Shown here: positions 35,267 through 43,788 of the stretch, in pieces
Layout of the letters: every line of letters begins with the position of its first letter
Position numbering within the stretch: position 1 is the first letter of the stretch
Source: Persephonella marina EX-H1
GTDB taxonomy: Bacteria > Aquificota > Aquificia > Aquificales > Hydrogenothermaceae
Assembly (NCBI RefSeq): GCF_000021565.1
Contig: NC_012440.1
Location: 310,001 to 374,000, forward strand
Direction: 5' to 3'
DNA: 64,000 nt
The notes under the pieces: generated by a model
What the model saw: only the letters and a program-made list of their open reading frames with translations
Databases searched by the model: none
Told to the model about the DNA's origin: nothing
Translations under genes and position numbers: made by a program

Positions 35267-35467
35267 TTAAAGATTTGCAGTCTCTTTAACAAATAAAATC
35301 TTTACTGATGAGATCTCTGTAGATCCGTATAACTTCGCTATCTCAAGAAAGTTTTTTATAGCCTCTTTCTTTGTTTTTCCTATCCCCTGAAGATTTTTCT
35401 CATCAGGAGATGTTGCCCTGTATATACCACCAGACCTGTAAATCTCTATGGTTAATATCTTTTCCAT
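35267..35467 (-). CDS. Small HicB-like protein, 66 residues
   Basis: The pattern LTIEIYRSGGIYRATSPDE, GIGKTKKEAIKNFLEIAKLYG resembles the ribonuclease-H-like fold of HicB antitoxins and their solitary relatives. There is no HicA toxin gene beside it and no DNA-binding domain, so it is more likely a stand-alone protein of the family than half of a toxin-antitoxin pair. The stop lies 1 nt beyond the convergent tRNA-Ser. The ATG has no strong binding site. Confidence 0.6.
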   Translation of the reverse strand: MEKILTIEIYRSGGIYRATSPDEKNLQGIGKTKKEAIKNFLEIAKLYGSTEISSVKILFVKETANL

Positions 35468-35521
35468 AATATCTGCCTTCTGGAAGGTTTGATTACATTT
35501 TCGTTGATTTCTGGGAAAAGT

Positions 35522-36445
35522 TTACTGTTTTAATGAGAGTTTTTTATTTGATTGTCTTCTTTTTATGGCTTCATCTATAGCGTTTAAAACTTCCATCTTT
35601 CTTTTTGAGGTACACCAGTCTGGGGAGATAAGTTCCTCTTCTGTTGCCTCTCCTGTAAGCCTGTGGACGATAATATCGTCAGGAAGTATATCTAAAAGGT
35701 GGGCTACTATATCAGCGTACTCCTCAAGTGTTAATGTTTTTATCTGTCCTCTGTAGAACTGTTTTTCCATTATTGTGTGTTTAACTATATGTAATGGGTG
35801 TATCTTTATACCTTCTATCCCTAAGGCCGCTATAAGTTTTGCTGTTTCTACATAATCTTCAAATGTATCACCGGGAAGACCGACGATCATATGGGCACAG
35901 ACCTTAATACCTGCCCTTTTTTTTGTTCTGAGAACAGCATCTACAAACTCAGAAACACCGTGACCTCTGTTTATCTCCCTTAATGTTTTTATATTTGCTG
36001 TCTGAAGACCGTACTCAATCCATATCTCAGGTTTGTAGGCTGTGTATGTTGCTATAAGATCAAGGGCCTCATCAGGTGCAACATCAGGTCTTGTTCCTAT
36101 GGACATTCCTATTATCTCATCATACTCCATAGCCCTGTCATAAATCTCTTTAAGTTTGCTTACAGGTGCGTATGTGTTTGAAAATGCCTGGAAGTAAGCT
36201 ATAAAGCCCTTTATATTTTTGAATCTTTTTTTGTAAAAATCTATGGATTTTTCTATCTGATCCTCAACTGTCTGTTTTGACATTGCATATGGACTGAATG
36301 AGGCGTTATTACAGAATGTACAGCCTCCATGTCCTTTAAAACCATCCCTGTTTGGACATGTAAATCCTGCATCTATAGATATTTTCTGAATTCTTCCACC
36401 GTATTTTTCCTTTAAGTACTGATTAAATCTTATGTAATTTCCCAA
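35522..36445 (-). CDS. YhcC/TIGR01212-family radical SAM protein
   Basis: Radical SAM protein of 307 residues with the family motif ISIDAGFTCPNRDG followed by GCTFCNNASF, which supply the cluster cysteines in the long-spaced CxxxxxxxCxxC form seen in this group. KGFIAYFQAFSNTYAPV, IGTRPD, WIEYGLQTA and AHMIVGLPGDT also match. The reaction is not known to me. The start is TTG at 36445 with GGAG upstream. Confidence 0.85.
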   Translation of the reverse strand: MGNYIRFNQYLKEKYGGRIQKISIDAGFTCPNRDGFKGHGGCTFCNNASFSPYAMSKQTVEDQIEKSIDFYKKRFKNIKGFIAYFQAFSNTYAPVSKLKEIYDRAMEYDEIIGMSIGTRPDVAPDEALDLIATYTAYKPEIWIEYGLQTANIKTLREINRGHGVSEFVDAVLRTKKRAGIKVCAHMIVGLPGDTFEDYVETAKLIAALGIEGIKIHPLHIVKHTIMEKQFYRGQIKTLTLEEYADIVAHLLDILPDDIIVHRLTGEATEEELISPDWCTSKRKMEVLNAIDEAIKRRQSNKKLSLKQ

Positions 36446-36497
36446 GTCAGCTACTCCAAGGCTTTTTAGTTATTTAATTATACTGTAATATAGACAT

Positions 36498-38564
36498 TTA
36501 TGGTAATTTGTCTATAGGCTTACCTATATAGTACCCCTGCACATAATCAACACCGAGATCCTTCACAATCTCATATATGCTGTCATTGTGAACAAACTCC
36601 GCTATCGTTTTTATCCCAAGTTTTGACGCAAATGTTATTATTGTTGATACAACTACCTGTGAGTATATGTCCTTGTCTATATTTTTTATAAGGGACGCAT
36701 CTATCTTTATATAATCAGGTTCAAGATTCAGAACATGTGAGAAGTTTGAGTACCCGCTTCCAAAATCATCAATAGCTATCTGGACGCCACACATTTTTAC
36801 CTTTTTTACAAACTCATGACTGTCCTCATAATTCCCTGCACTTTCACTCTCAAGTATCTCCAGTGTAAGTCTTTCTGCAAGCTCCCTTTTTGTTATTATC
36901 TTCTCGTATATAAAATCCCTTGTGTCAGGGTCCATAATATCTTCAATTGATAGATTTATTGAAAATCTGTAAGGGTACTCCTCTATCAATTTTAAGGTTT
37001 TTTCTAGGACGGTCCTTGTTATATATCCGTAATATCCACTTTCCTTTGCAATAGGTATAAATACGTTAGGTTCTATTATGTTACCTTCCCTGTCTTTTAT
37101 CCTTACAAGGACCTCATACTTGTCAATCTTTTCATCCTTAACAGATTTTATAGGCTGGAACACAAAGAATATTCTTTCACTTTCAATAGCATCCTTTATG
37201 ATTGAAAGTATTTTCAGGTTGTTTCCGATATCCTTGGCAAGATCAAGTTCCTCGTTGTAAACGAGATATTTTTTCTTCAGCTCTTTTATACGCTTTAATG
37301 CCATGTCAGCCTTTTCAAAAAGAGGTCTTTCTGTTGATATACCGGCTGAAACATTTATAAAAAGATCAATATCTGCAAGTTTAAATCTATGTTTTTCTAT
37401 TCTTGTTAAAAGCTGTTTCGTTATATGTTCAACATTATCCGTATTGTCCTCAACGAGTATCCCAAAATCGTCTGCTCCTATCCTGTAAACTGTCCCTTTT
37501 ATATTCTTCTCCTTTATAAATCTTGATATTATCTCCCCCACCTTCACAAGAACAAAATCCCCTGTATCTGTTCCGTAAAAATCGTTTATCTGCTTGAAGT
37601 TGTCTATATTGATAAGTATAAATGCTGGATTCTTTGATATTTTTTTGTCTATATTAAATGCAAGCCTGTTTGGAAGTCCTGTAAGTTCATCTGTTGTTAA
37701 CGCCTTTTCCAGGTTCTTCTTCAGTTTTAAAAGTGTTATATTCTTCCTGTCAAGTGAGATCATAAGGTAGGCAACTATAGCAAGACCTACGAGAAATACT
37801 ATACTGAGTAATGTTGAAAAAACTGTGATAAACTTTGTCTCTTCCTTTGAACTGTTTATGAATGTTTTCTTTGTTTCTGAGAGGAAGTATATATCCTTTT
37901 TCTTATTTAGTATGTAATCAAGTATGTACTGGTACTTTGTGAAATTTTCTATAAAAACCCTTATATGTGATAGGTAAACCTCATTGAACTCGTTAAGTTT
38001 TGGGTCTTTAAATCTGAAACTTTCAAGTTTTTTTATCTTTTCCTCCAGATCATCAATAAAATCCTCATCAAGACTGTTTTTTGCAAGGTATATAGATGAG
38101 GCTATACTTGATATAAGGTAGAAGTATTCGTTGTTCTCATGTTGAGCTATCTCAATGTATCTTAAAACGAGTGAAGGTATAAATGTCTGTGTATTTTTTA
38201 TGATGGAGTTTATGGTCTCAAAGTCGTGAATATACTCCTCTTTCTCCTTAAAAGCATTTTCAAAGGCGAGAAGATATTTGTATGTCTCACTGTACTGATC
38301 CTTTGTCAGATAACCATTTTTAAGCTTTTCTATCTTTTTGTATATATCCTCAATCAGCTCATAGATAATATCATGGTTGTAGTAAAGCATAAAGCTGTTT
38401 TTGAGTATCTCGTTGTTTAGCTGGTACTCAAGAGATTCAATATCCTTTATAAGACTCAATGTAAAGGCTGTTTTTTCTACGTATCTTCTTGTGAAGTTAT
38501 TGAAAAAAACGATACTCAGACTGAATACAATGGCGAACAGTATTGTGATATAGACCTTTCTCAT
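36498..38564 (-). CDS. Membrane GGDEF-EAL protein, probable c-di-GMP phosphodiesterase
   Basis: 688 residues: membrane helix (about 4-24), extracytoplasmic helical sensor domain (25-245), second helix (246-270), GGDEF domain (about 285-440) and EAL domain (about 450-685). The GGDEF site reads RIGADDF (363-367), a degenerate form likely inactive or only regulatory. The EAL domain has EVLVRI (484-489), the NLS motif, AIDDFGSGYSNF (597-608), an IDASLIKNI segment and VQGYYIGKP, all expected for catalysis, so the likely output is c-di-GMP breakdown. The ATG overlaps the diheme peroxidase stop as ATGA, which links the sensor to periplasmic redox chemistry. Confidence 0.9.
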   Translation of the reverse strand: MRKVYITILFAIVFSLSIVFFNNFTRRYVEKTAFTLSLIKDIESLEYQLNNEILKNSFMLYYNHDIIYELIEDIYKKIEKLKNGYLTKDQYSETYKYLLAFENAFKEKEEYIHDFETINSIIKNTQTFIPSLVLRYIEIAQHENNEYFYLISSIASSIYLAKNSLDEDFIDDLEEKIKKLESFRFKDPKLNEFNEVYLSHIRVFIENFTKYQYILDYILNKKKDIYFLSETKKTFINSSKEETKFITVFSTLLSIVFLVGLAIVAYLMISLDRKNITLLKLKKNLEKALTTDELTGLPNRLAFNIDKKISKNPAFILINIDNFKQINDFYGTDTGDFVLVKVGEIISRFIKEKNIKGTVYRIGADDFGILVEDNTDNVEHITKQLLTRIEKHRFKLADIDLFINVSAGISTERPLFEKADMALKRIKELKKKYLVYNEELDLAKDIGNNLKILSIIKDAIESERIFFVFQPIKSVKDEKIDKYEVLVRIKDREGNIIEPNVFIPIAKESGYYGYITRTVLEKTLKLIEEYPYRFSINLSIEDIMDPDTRDFIYEKIITKRELAERLTLEILESESAGNYEDSHEFVKKVKMCGVQIAIDDFGSGYSNFSHVLNLEPDYIKIDASLIKNIDKDIYSQVVVSTIITFASKLGIKTIAEFVHNDSIYEIVKDLGVDYVQGYYIGKPIDKLP

Positions 38565-39550
38565 CTTCTGTCCTTGAGATCTTTTTTGAGAATCTCAGGA
38601 AGTTCGCCTGTTAGTGTTTTGAGAAATGCTACTATCTTTCTTACCTCCTCTTCCGATAGTTTAAAACCGAGATTATGGTATGCCATTGTTCTGATAGCAT
38701 CCTCAAGGGTCTGGACACTACCATCATGGAAGTAAGGGTATGTACACTCTATATTTCTCAGTGAAGGAACCTTATACCTGTTTTTATCAAACTCTCTTTT
38801 TGTTAGCTGATATCTGTCTGGGTTTTCTGGACTCCACGGGAAAGGTTTTATAGCTCCTATCTTCTGAAAGGAGTTCCCACCAACATTTATACCGTTATGA
38901 CATGTTATACATCCAAACTTTTTAAAAAGCATGTACCCTTCTTTTTCCTCTTTTGAAAGTTTTACCTCACCTCTGAGATATCTATCAAACTTGCTGTTCG
39001 GTGTTATCAAAGCCTTCTCAAACTCAACTATCGCATCAATAACTATATCGTAAGTTATTCTGTCTGCATTATAAATCTTTTTAAACATTTTTCTGTAAAA
39101 GGGAATACTGTTCAGTCTTTTCTCTATCTCCCTTTTGCTCATTCCCATCTCAATGGGATTATGTATAGGGCCTTCAACCTGCTCTTTTAGATTCTTTGCC
39201 CTTCCGTTCCAGAACTGTCTGAAATTGAAAAATGTGTTGAAAACTGTTGGAGCGTTAACGTTACCAACCTTCCCCCCAACCCCAACAGAGGCTTTTCTAT
39301 GATCGGTTCCCCATTTTTCGTAAACATCATGGCATGATGCACAGGATACAGACCTGTCCCTTGATAGTATAGGGTCGTGGAACAGTATCTTACCGAGCTC
39401 GGCTTTCTCTCTATTGTACTCAATACGTATTGGTATAGGCTGTATAGGTTCAATCCCATACGACAGTTTTATTAAGACCAATACTAACCCTATCCAGAAA
39501 ATATTCAGCACCCCTCTCCGGTTATATTTTTTAAAAATTTTACCACACAT
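38561..39550 (-). CDS. Diheme cytochrome c peroxidase (MauG/CcpA family)
   Basis: Periplasmic diheme protein of up to 329 residues that reduces hydrogen peroxide with electrons from the c-type pool, or carries out a MauG-type oxidation. Heme sites are CASCH (70-74) and CITCH (214-218). LGKILFHDPILSRDRSVSCASCH and the YFHDGSVQTLEDAIRTMAYHNLG segment are typical. The N-terminus has a basic stretch and hydrophobic core (signal). The start is unclear: ATG 39550 has no binding site and abuts a TATAAT, whereas GTG 39511 has GGAGAGG but removes the basic stretch. Coupled by overlap to the GGDEF-EAL gene. Confidence 0.9.
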   Translation of the reverse strand: MCGKIFKKYNRRGVLNIFWIGLVLVLIKLSYGIEPIQPIPIRIEYNREKAELGKILFHDPILSRDRSVSCASCHDVYEKWGTDHRKASVGVGGKVGNVNAPTVFNTFFNFRQFWNGRAKNLKEQVEGPIHNPIEMGMSKREIEKRLNSIPFYRKMFKKIYNADRITYDIVIDAIVEFEKALITPNSKFDRYLRGEVKLSKEEKEGYMLFKKFGCITCHNGINVGGNSFQKIGAIKPFPWSPENPDRYQLTKREFDKNRYKVPSLRNIECTYPYFHDGSVQTLEDAIRTMAYHNLGFKLSEEEVRKIVAFLKTLTGELPEILKKDLKDRR

Positions 39551-39576
39551 ATTATAAAATCATGTTAAATTAACAT
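39551..39576 (-). promoter_or_regulatory. TATAAT and 15-bp palindrome before the peroxidase gene
   Basis: On the minus strand TATAAT lies at 39556-39551. Directly upstream is the perfect dyad ATGTTAA-A-TTAACAT (39562-39576), in the position of a -35/-10 spacer. No good -35 is visible, which suits an activator-dependent promoter. If this -10 is used, the peroxidase must start at GTG 39511. Confidence 0.5.
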
Positions 39577-39586
39577 ATATTAATGT

Positions 39587-40660
39587 TTAAATATGTTCAA
39601 TTATAGCCTCTGTCATCTCCTTTGTATTTACTTTTTTTGTTCCCGGTGACCATATATCCCCTGTTCTGTAACCTTCATTGAGAACCTTCTCAACAGCATT
39701 TTCTATATCCCTTGCTGCCTGTGGAACTTTACATGTTATATCAAGCATCATAGCTGCTGAAAGTATCATGGCTATCGGGTTTGCGATACCCTGACCCGCT
39801 ATATCAGGTGCTGAACCGTGAACAGGTTCGTAAAGTGCATACCTCTCACCTATACTTGCTGATGGAAGCATTCCGAGACTTCCTGTTAAAGCTCCTGCTT
39901 CATCTGAGAGGATATCACCGAAAAGGTTTCCTGTAACGATAACATCAAAATCCTTAGGTCTTCTAACAAGCTGCATAGCACAGTTATCCACATACATATG
40001 TTCAAGCTCAACATCCTGATAATCAGAGTGTGTTTCTGTTACTATCTCCCTCCACAGGGCAGAAACCTCTAAAACATTTGCCTTATCAACGCTTGTTACT
40101 TTCTTCTTTCTTCCCCTTGCTATCTCAAAGGCAAGTTTTGCTATCCTTTTTACCTCATGTTCATAGTAGATCATCGTATTGAATCCTACTTTCTCACCTT
40201 TCCTTTCCTCTATTCCCCTTGGTTCTCCAAAGTATATCCCTCCAGTCAGCTCTCTTATAACAACAAGATCAACACCTTTTATAAGTGTTTCCTTGAGAGG
40301 TGAAGAGTCCAGAAGTGCTGTGTAAGCCTTTCCAGGTCTGAGGTTTGCAAAAAGCTCAAGCTCCTTTCTTATCCTGAGCAGTCCCTTCTCAGGTCTTTTA
40401 TCTGTAGGAAGATTATCCCATTTCTCACCACCTACAGCAGCAAGTAGAACAGCGTCACTCTCTTTCGCTATCTTTAATGTTTCATCAGGCAGTGGATCAC
40501 CTGTTGCATCAATCGCAGCACCACCTATCAGGCCTTCCTTATACTCAAACTGTAAATCATACTTTTTAGAAACAGCGTTCAGAACCTCAATAGCTGCTTC
40601 CATAATCTCAGGTCCAATTCCATCTCCTGGTAAAACCGCGATCTTGAAAGTTCTTTTCAT
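39587..40660 (-). CDS. leuB: 3-isopropylmalate dehydrogenase
   Basis: Third step of leucine synthesis: oxidative decarboxylation of 3-isopropylmalate with NAD+. The 357 residues include [27 protein letters not shown], the substrate segment [16 protein letters not shown] (short pieces LRxxxxLFANLRP), [46 protein letters not shown] and [16 protein letters not shown]. Full length. GGAGG precedes the ATG. The other leu genes are elsewhere. Confidence 0.96.
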   Translation of the reverse strand: MKRTFKIAVLPGDGIGPEIMEAAIEVLNAVSKKYDLQFEYKEGLIGGAAIDATGDPLPDETLKIAKESDAVLLAAVGGEKWDNLPTDKRPEKGLLRIRKELELFANLRPGKAYTALLDSSPLKETLIKGVDLVVIRELTGGIYFGEPRGIEERKGEKVGFNTMIYYEHEVKRIAKLAFEIARGRKKKVTSVDKANVLEVSALWREIVTETHSDYQDVELEHMYVDNCAMQLVRRPKDFDVIVTGNLFGDILSDEAGALTGSLGMLPSASIGERYALYEPVHGSAPDIAGQGIANPIAMILSAAMMLDITCKVPQAARDIENAVEKVLNEGYRTGDIWSPGTKKVNTKEMTEAIIEHI

Positions 40661-40683
40661 TTAGTTTCCTCCTGTTATGTATT

Positions 40684-41511
40684 TTATATTTTCATACTCA
40701 GATCAAGCCATCTGCTTGAGTGTATTATTGATCCTGATGATATAAAATCCACACCTGTAAGGGCAACATCTCTTACATTTTCAACAGTTATATTTCCGGA
40801 TGCTTCCAGTAAAACCTTTCCGTTAACAATATTGACGGCCTCTTTAAGCATCTCTAAACTCATATTGTCAAGCATTATGATATCTACATTAAGTGAAAGA
40901 GCTTCCTTTAACTGATTCAAATCGGACACCTCAACCTCTATCTTAACCATAGGTGAGACATTTTCCCTTATCCTGTTCACAGCTTTTGTTATCCCCCCAC
41001 AGACGGCGATATGGTTGTCCTTTATCATAACCATATCGTACAGAGCGAATCTGTGGTTTGAACCTCCACCAACTTTAACAGCATACTTCTCAAAGGCTCT
41101 AAATCCTGGGGTTGTCTTCCTTGTGTCAAGTATCCTGGTTTTAAGATCCTTGATCTTCTCTGCGTATCTTGACGCTGTTGTTGCTATGCCTGAAAGTCTC
41201 TGAAGAATATTGAGGGCTACCCTTTCACCTTTCAGAACAGAAACGGCAGAACCTTCAACACTCAATACAGTGTCACCTTTTTTTACCTCTGATCCATCCT
41301 TTAAAGAAAATGGAAATCTGATATCTCTGTCCAGTATCAGAAAAACCTCTTTTGCGAAATCAATCCCAGCTATTATTCCATCTTCCTTTGCAATAACTGA
41401 GGCTTTTATATCTTTACTGATACCAAGATTATCACTGGTTAAATCAGAATAACCGATATCCTCCATTAAAAACTGTTCAATCTTTTTCCTAACGTAAAGT
41501 CTGTCTAACAT
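40684..41511 (-). CDS. nadC: Nicotinate-nucleotide pyrophosphorylase (quinolinate phosphoribosyltransferase)
   Basis: Converts quinolinate and PRPP into nicotinate mononucleotide in NAD synthesis. The 275 residues have EDIGYSDLTSD, AKEDGIIAGI, LNILQRLSGIAT, ILDTRKTTPGFRAFEKYAVKVGGGSNHRFALYD (read in short motifs DTRKTTPG, KYAV, GGGxNHR), KIEVEV, DIIMLDNMS and LEASGNIT. All active-site segments are intact. Located between leuB and hemJ on one strand with short gaps. Confidence 0.96.
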   Translation of the reverse strand: MLDRLYVRKKIEQFLMEDIGYSDLTSDNLGISKDIKASVIAKEDGIIAGIDFAKEVFLILDRDIRFPFSLKDGSEVKKGDTVLSVEGSAVSVLKGERVALNILQRLSGIATTASRYAEKIKDLKTRILDTRKTTPGFRAFEKYAVKVGGGSNHRFALYDMVMIKDNHIAVCGGITKAVNRIRENVSPMVKIEVEVSDLNQLKEALSLNVDIIMLDNMSLEMLKEAVNIVNGKVLLEASGNITVENVRDVALTGVDFISSGSIIHSSRWLDLSMKI

Positions 41512-41520
41512 ATCCTTCCT

Positions 41521-41949
41521 TTAGAATGGTTTTACAACTGCAAGTGATACTATAATTATCATCAGTATTGTGGGTATCTCATTGTACATTCTGAAAAACT
41601 TTCCGGATCTGTCACACTGATCAGCCTCAAGCTTCCTTCTAAGAACAGCTGTGTATATGTAGTAGCCTATTAAGAGTGAAACGAAAAGTAGTTTTGCGTG
41701 AAGCCATCCCCCTGATTTGAAAAGATCAGGGTTCATAACTATAAGTAAACTCCCTGTTATAACCGTTCCCCAGAATGCCGGAATACCTATATATTTGTGA
41801 AGTTTGTACTCCATTATCTTTACAACAGATACAAACTCCTTTTTATCCCTGTTCTCAGCGTGGTAAACGAAAAGTCTTGGAAGATAGAAAAGAACAGCAA
41901 ACCATGATATCACAGACATTATATGTAAAGCTTTTATCCAAAGGTACAT
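41521..41949 (-). CDS. hemJ: Protoporphyrinogen oxidase HemJ
   Basis: Membrane protein of 142 residues that oxidises protoporphyrinogen IX late in heme synthesis. YLWIKALHIMSVISWFAVLFYLPRLFVYH shows the family His and Arg residues (His9 and others), followed by KLHKYIGIPAF, WLHAKL and YNEIPTI. About four membrane helices. Heme demand is clear from the many c-type cytochromes. It lies 9 nt upstream of nadC on the minus strand and is divergent from a small Cys-rich gene. Confidence 0.88.
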   Translation of the reverse strand: MYLWIKALHIMSVISWFAVLFYLPRLFVYHAENRDKKEFVSVVKIMEYKLHKYIGIPAFWGTVITGSLLIVMNPDLFKSGGWLHAKLLFVSLLIGYYIYTAVLRRKLEADQCDRSGKFFRMYNEIPTILMIIIVSLAVVKPF

Positions 41950-42063
41950 TACATTCCTCCGTCCTTTTATATTATTTTATCAGGAAATCTGATCAAATCT
42001 GATTTTTGTTATACAAAATCTGGAAAAAAGTATTAATTTAAGATTAAAAAAGATGGTGATGAG
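41950..42063. promoter_or_regulatory. Divergent region with three AAATCTG direct repeats
   Basis: AAATCTG occurs at 41985, 41995 and 42016. The steps are 10 and 21 bp, i.e. about one and two helical turns, in the region between hemJ (-) and the small Cys-rich gene (+). This could be a binding array for a regulator, but the repeats are short. Confidence 0.4.
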
Positions 42064-42210
42064 ATGAGTGTAGCTGATATAGTGATACTTTCCTTACTCG
42101 TTGGTGGTTCTGTGTTTTACCTTTATAAGAAATTCAGAAAGGATATACAGAAGGGTAAGTGTGCAAGCTGTCCTGTTTACGGTGAGTGTGAAAGTGAGAA
42201 AAAGGTTTAA
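42064..42210 (+). CDS. Small Cys-rich membrane protein resembling FeoB-associated proteins
   Basis: A 48-residue protein: one membrane helix (about 4-21), a basic stretch (KKFRKDIQKGK) and a C-terminal CASCPVYGEC motif. This layout matches the 'FeoB-associated Cys-rich membrane protein' type often found beside ferrous iron transporters. No feoB is next to it; neighbours are hemJ and the Fe-S carrier erpA, still an iron-related setting. GGTGAT precedes the ATG, and a strong terminator overlaps its end. The ORF is short, but codons, site and terminator support it. Confidence 0.75.
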   Translation: MSVADIVILSLLVGGSVFYLYKKFRKDIQKGKCASCPVYGECESEKKV

Positions 42211-42232
42211 AGGGGCTTTTAAGCCCCTTTTT
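42209..42232. terminator. Bidirectional terminator between the Cys-rich gene and erpA
   Basis: AAAGGGGCTT (42209-42218) and AAGCCCCTTT (42221-42230) form a 10-bp stem followed by TT. A and T runs at both sides serve both converging transcripts. Confidence 0.88.
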
Positions 42233-42234
42233 AT

Positions 42235-42576
42235 TTAACAGGAAAAAGAGTTTCCACATCCACAGGAGTTTGCTGCGTTTGGATTCTTTATTGTGAATCC
42301 ACCTCCCATAAAGTCCTGAACGTAATCTAAAACAGCACCACCTATATACGGAGCGCTGAACTCATCAATAGCGATCTTAACGCCATTTTCAAGCTCAACA
42401 ACCTTATCATTTTCTGTTATCTCCTCATCAAATCCCATAGCATACTGAAAACCTGAACATCCACCAGGAACGACCCTAACCCTTAAGATAGGATTTTCTA
42501 TTCCCTGTTCGTCAGCTATCTTTTTGATCTCATTGGCAGCGGTTTCAGTTACTGTAAAATTAACTGTTGATTGCAT
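42235..42576 (-). CDS. erpA: A-type iron-sulfur carrier (ErpA/IscA family)
   Basis: Carries Fe-S clusters to apoproteins. The 113 residues have VTETAANEIKKI, RVRVVPGGCSGFQYAMGFD (Cys40) and the C-terminal NSCGCGNSF pair, the three-cysteine pattern of the family. I chose ATG 42576, with GGAGG upstream, over an in-frame TTG at 42591 that overlaps the binding site. ErpA versus IscA cannot be settled by motif. Many Fe-S clients are encoded in this window (radical SAM enzymes, FrdB, polyferredoxin). Confidence 0.92.
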   Translation of the reverse strand: MQSTVNFTVTETAANEIKKIADEQGIENPILRVRVVPGGCSGFQYAMGFDEEITENDKVVELENGVKIAIDEFSAPYIGGAVLDYVQDFMGGGFTIKNPNAANSCGCGNSFSC

Positions 42577-42643
42577 TTTTAAAACCTCCAATTAATGTTT
42601 TTTTTATTTTATACAACAGCACCCTTATCAGTTATGATTATTA

Positions 42644-43471
42644 TCAGAATGAGAGCATATAGTAAATCCCCGAAGGTGTTATTATACTGTTCATATCGGA
42701 GTTTAAAAGTTTTTCAAGAATATTTTTTCTCTTTCCTAACTTTATGATCACAACATGTCTGTCTTCTAAACCTGCAAGTTTCCTCGCCTCATTTACAGCA
42801 TCCTGTATATTCCCAAGTTTATCAACAAGCTTTATCTTCTTTGCCTGTCTTCCGCTGAATATTCTTCCATCTGCATAAGGTCTCAGCTGATCCTTTGTGA
42901 TAGGTCTGTATCTGACAATCGCCTCAAGGAACTGATCGTAAACATCTTTTATTGTATCTTCTATAAGCTTTTTCTGTTCAGGTGAGAGGCTTTTGTTTGG
43001 ATAGAGAATGTCCTTGTTTTTACCGCTTTTGATATTCTCAACCTTTATACCTAACTTATCCAATACCCTTGATAGATCCATATGCTGTATGATAACACCT
43101 ATACTTCCTGTTATTGTTCCCGGGTTTGCGTATATCACCGATGCAGGGGCACTTATATAGTATCCTCCCGATGCTGCAACATTACCCATTGACACAACAA
43201 CAGGTTTCTTTGTTCTCAATCTCTCAATAGCCCTGTATATCTCCTGTGCAGCCCCTACAGTTCCTCCAGGACTGTCAACAGAAATAACAACAGCTTTTAT
43301 TGAATCATCAGACTCTGCAGACTCAATATTCTGTATATGGGAGTAAAAATCTGAGATAACCCCGTGTATCTCAATAATCGCTATCTTTGGTGTTGCTCTG
43401 TAAGAGAAGAAAGATATAAGGTATATTATTATCAGAAATAGAACTACCCCTATGGCTATCTTTTTCTTCAA
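42644..43471 (-). CDS. sppA: Signal peptide peptidase SppA (short type)
   Basis: Membrane-anchored serine protease of 275 residues that degrades cleaved signal peptides. One N-terminal helix (about 4-22), then IAIIEIHGVIS, SVDSPGGTVGAAQEIYRAI, MGNVAASGGYYIS with the nucleophile Ser101, TITGSIGVI and a lysine in SGKNKD (about 149-154) for the Ser-Lys dyad. This is the half-length bacterial form. The start is TTG at 43471 with AGGAGGG upstream. Confidence 0.93.
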   Translation of the reverse strand: MKKKIAIGVVLFLIIIYLISFFSYRATPKIAIIEIHGVISDFYSHIQNIESAESDDSIKAVVISVDSPGGTVGAAQEIYRAIERLRTKKPVVVSMGNVAASGGYYISAPASVIYANPGTITGSIGVIIQHMDLSRVLDKLGIKVENIKSGKNKDILYPNKSLSPEQKKLIEDTIKDVYDQFLEAIVRYRPITKDQLRPYADGRIFSGRQAKKIKLVDKLGNIQDAVNEARKLAGLEDRHVVIIKLGKRKNILEKLLNSDMNSIITPSGIYYMLSF

Positions 43472-43485
43472 AATGACCCTCCTGT

Positions 43486-43788
43486 TTAGACAAGTATAGG
43501 TAGATCTTCCGCAAGAATAAACTTAAACTTTGGAACCTTTCTTATCTTTATCCTGTTCCCAACAAGATGTCTTATATAACCGCTTTTCTGGTTCAGCTGT
43601 TCAACAACATCCTGTCCATTCTTTAAAGCTGATACATAAACCTTTGCCTCGTTAAGGTCTGATGTTGCCTCAACCCTGAGAACTGTAACTATGTTGTCCT
43701 GCTGGACAGGAATCTCCGTTAGAAATATCTCACTTAAAACCCTCTTCAGCTCGTTGTTCACCTTTTCCATTCTGTGTGATCTTTTCAT
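43486..43788 (-). CDS. rbfA: Ribosome-binding factor A
   Basis: 100-residue factor needed for 16S rRNA 5' end processing and 30S maturation. It starts SHRMEKVNNELKRVLSEIF and has VTVLRVEATSDLNEAKVYVSAL, LNQKSGYIRHLVGNRIKIRKVPKFKFI in typical order (short motifs TSDLxxAKVYVS, RHLVGxRIxxRxxPxxxF). The ATG overlaps the upstream DUF503 stop by 4 nt; the pair ylxP-rbfA is common in bacteria. Confidence 0.95.
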   Translation of the reverse strand: MKRSHRMEKVNNELKRVLSEIFLTEIPVQQDNIVTVLRVEATSDLNEAKVYVSALKNGQDVVEQLNQKSGYIRHLVGNRIKIRKVPKFKFILAEDLPILV

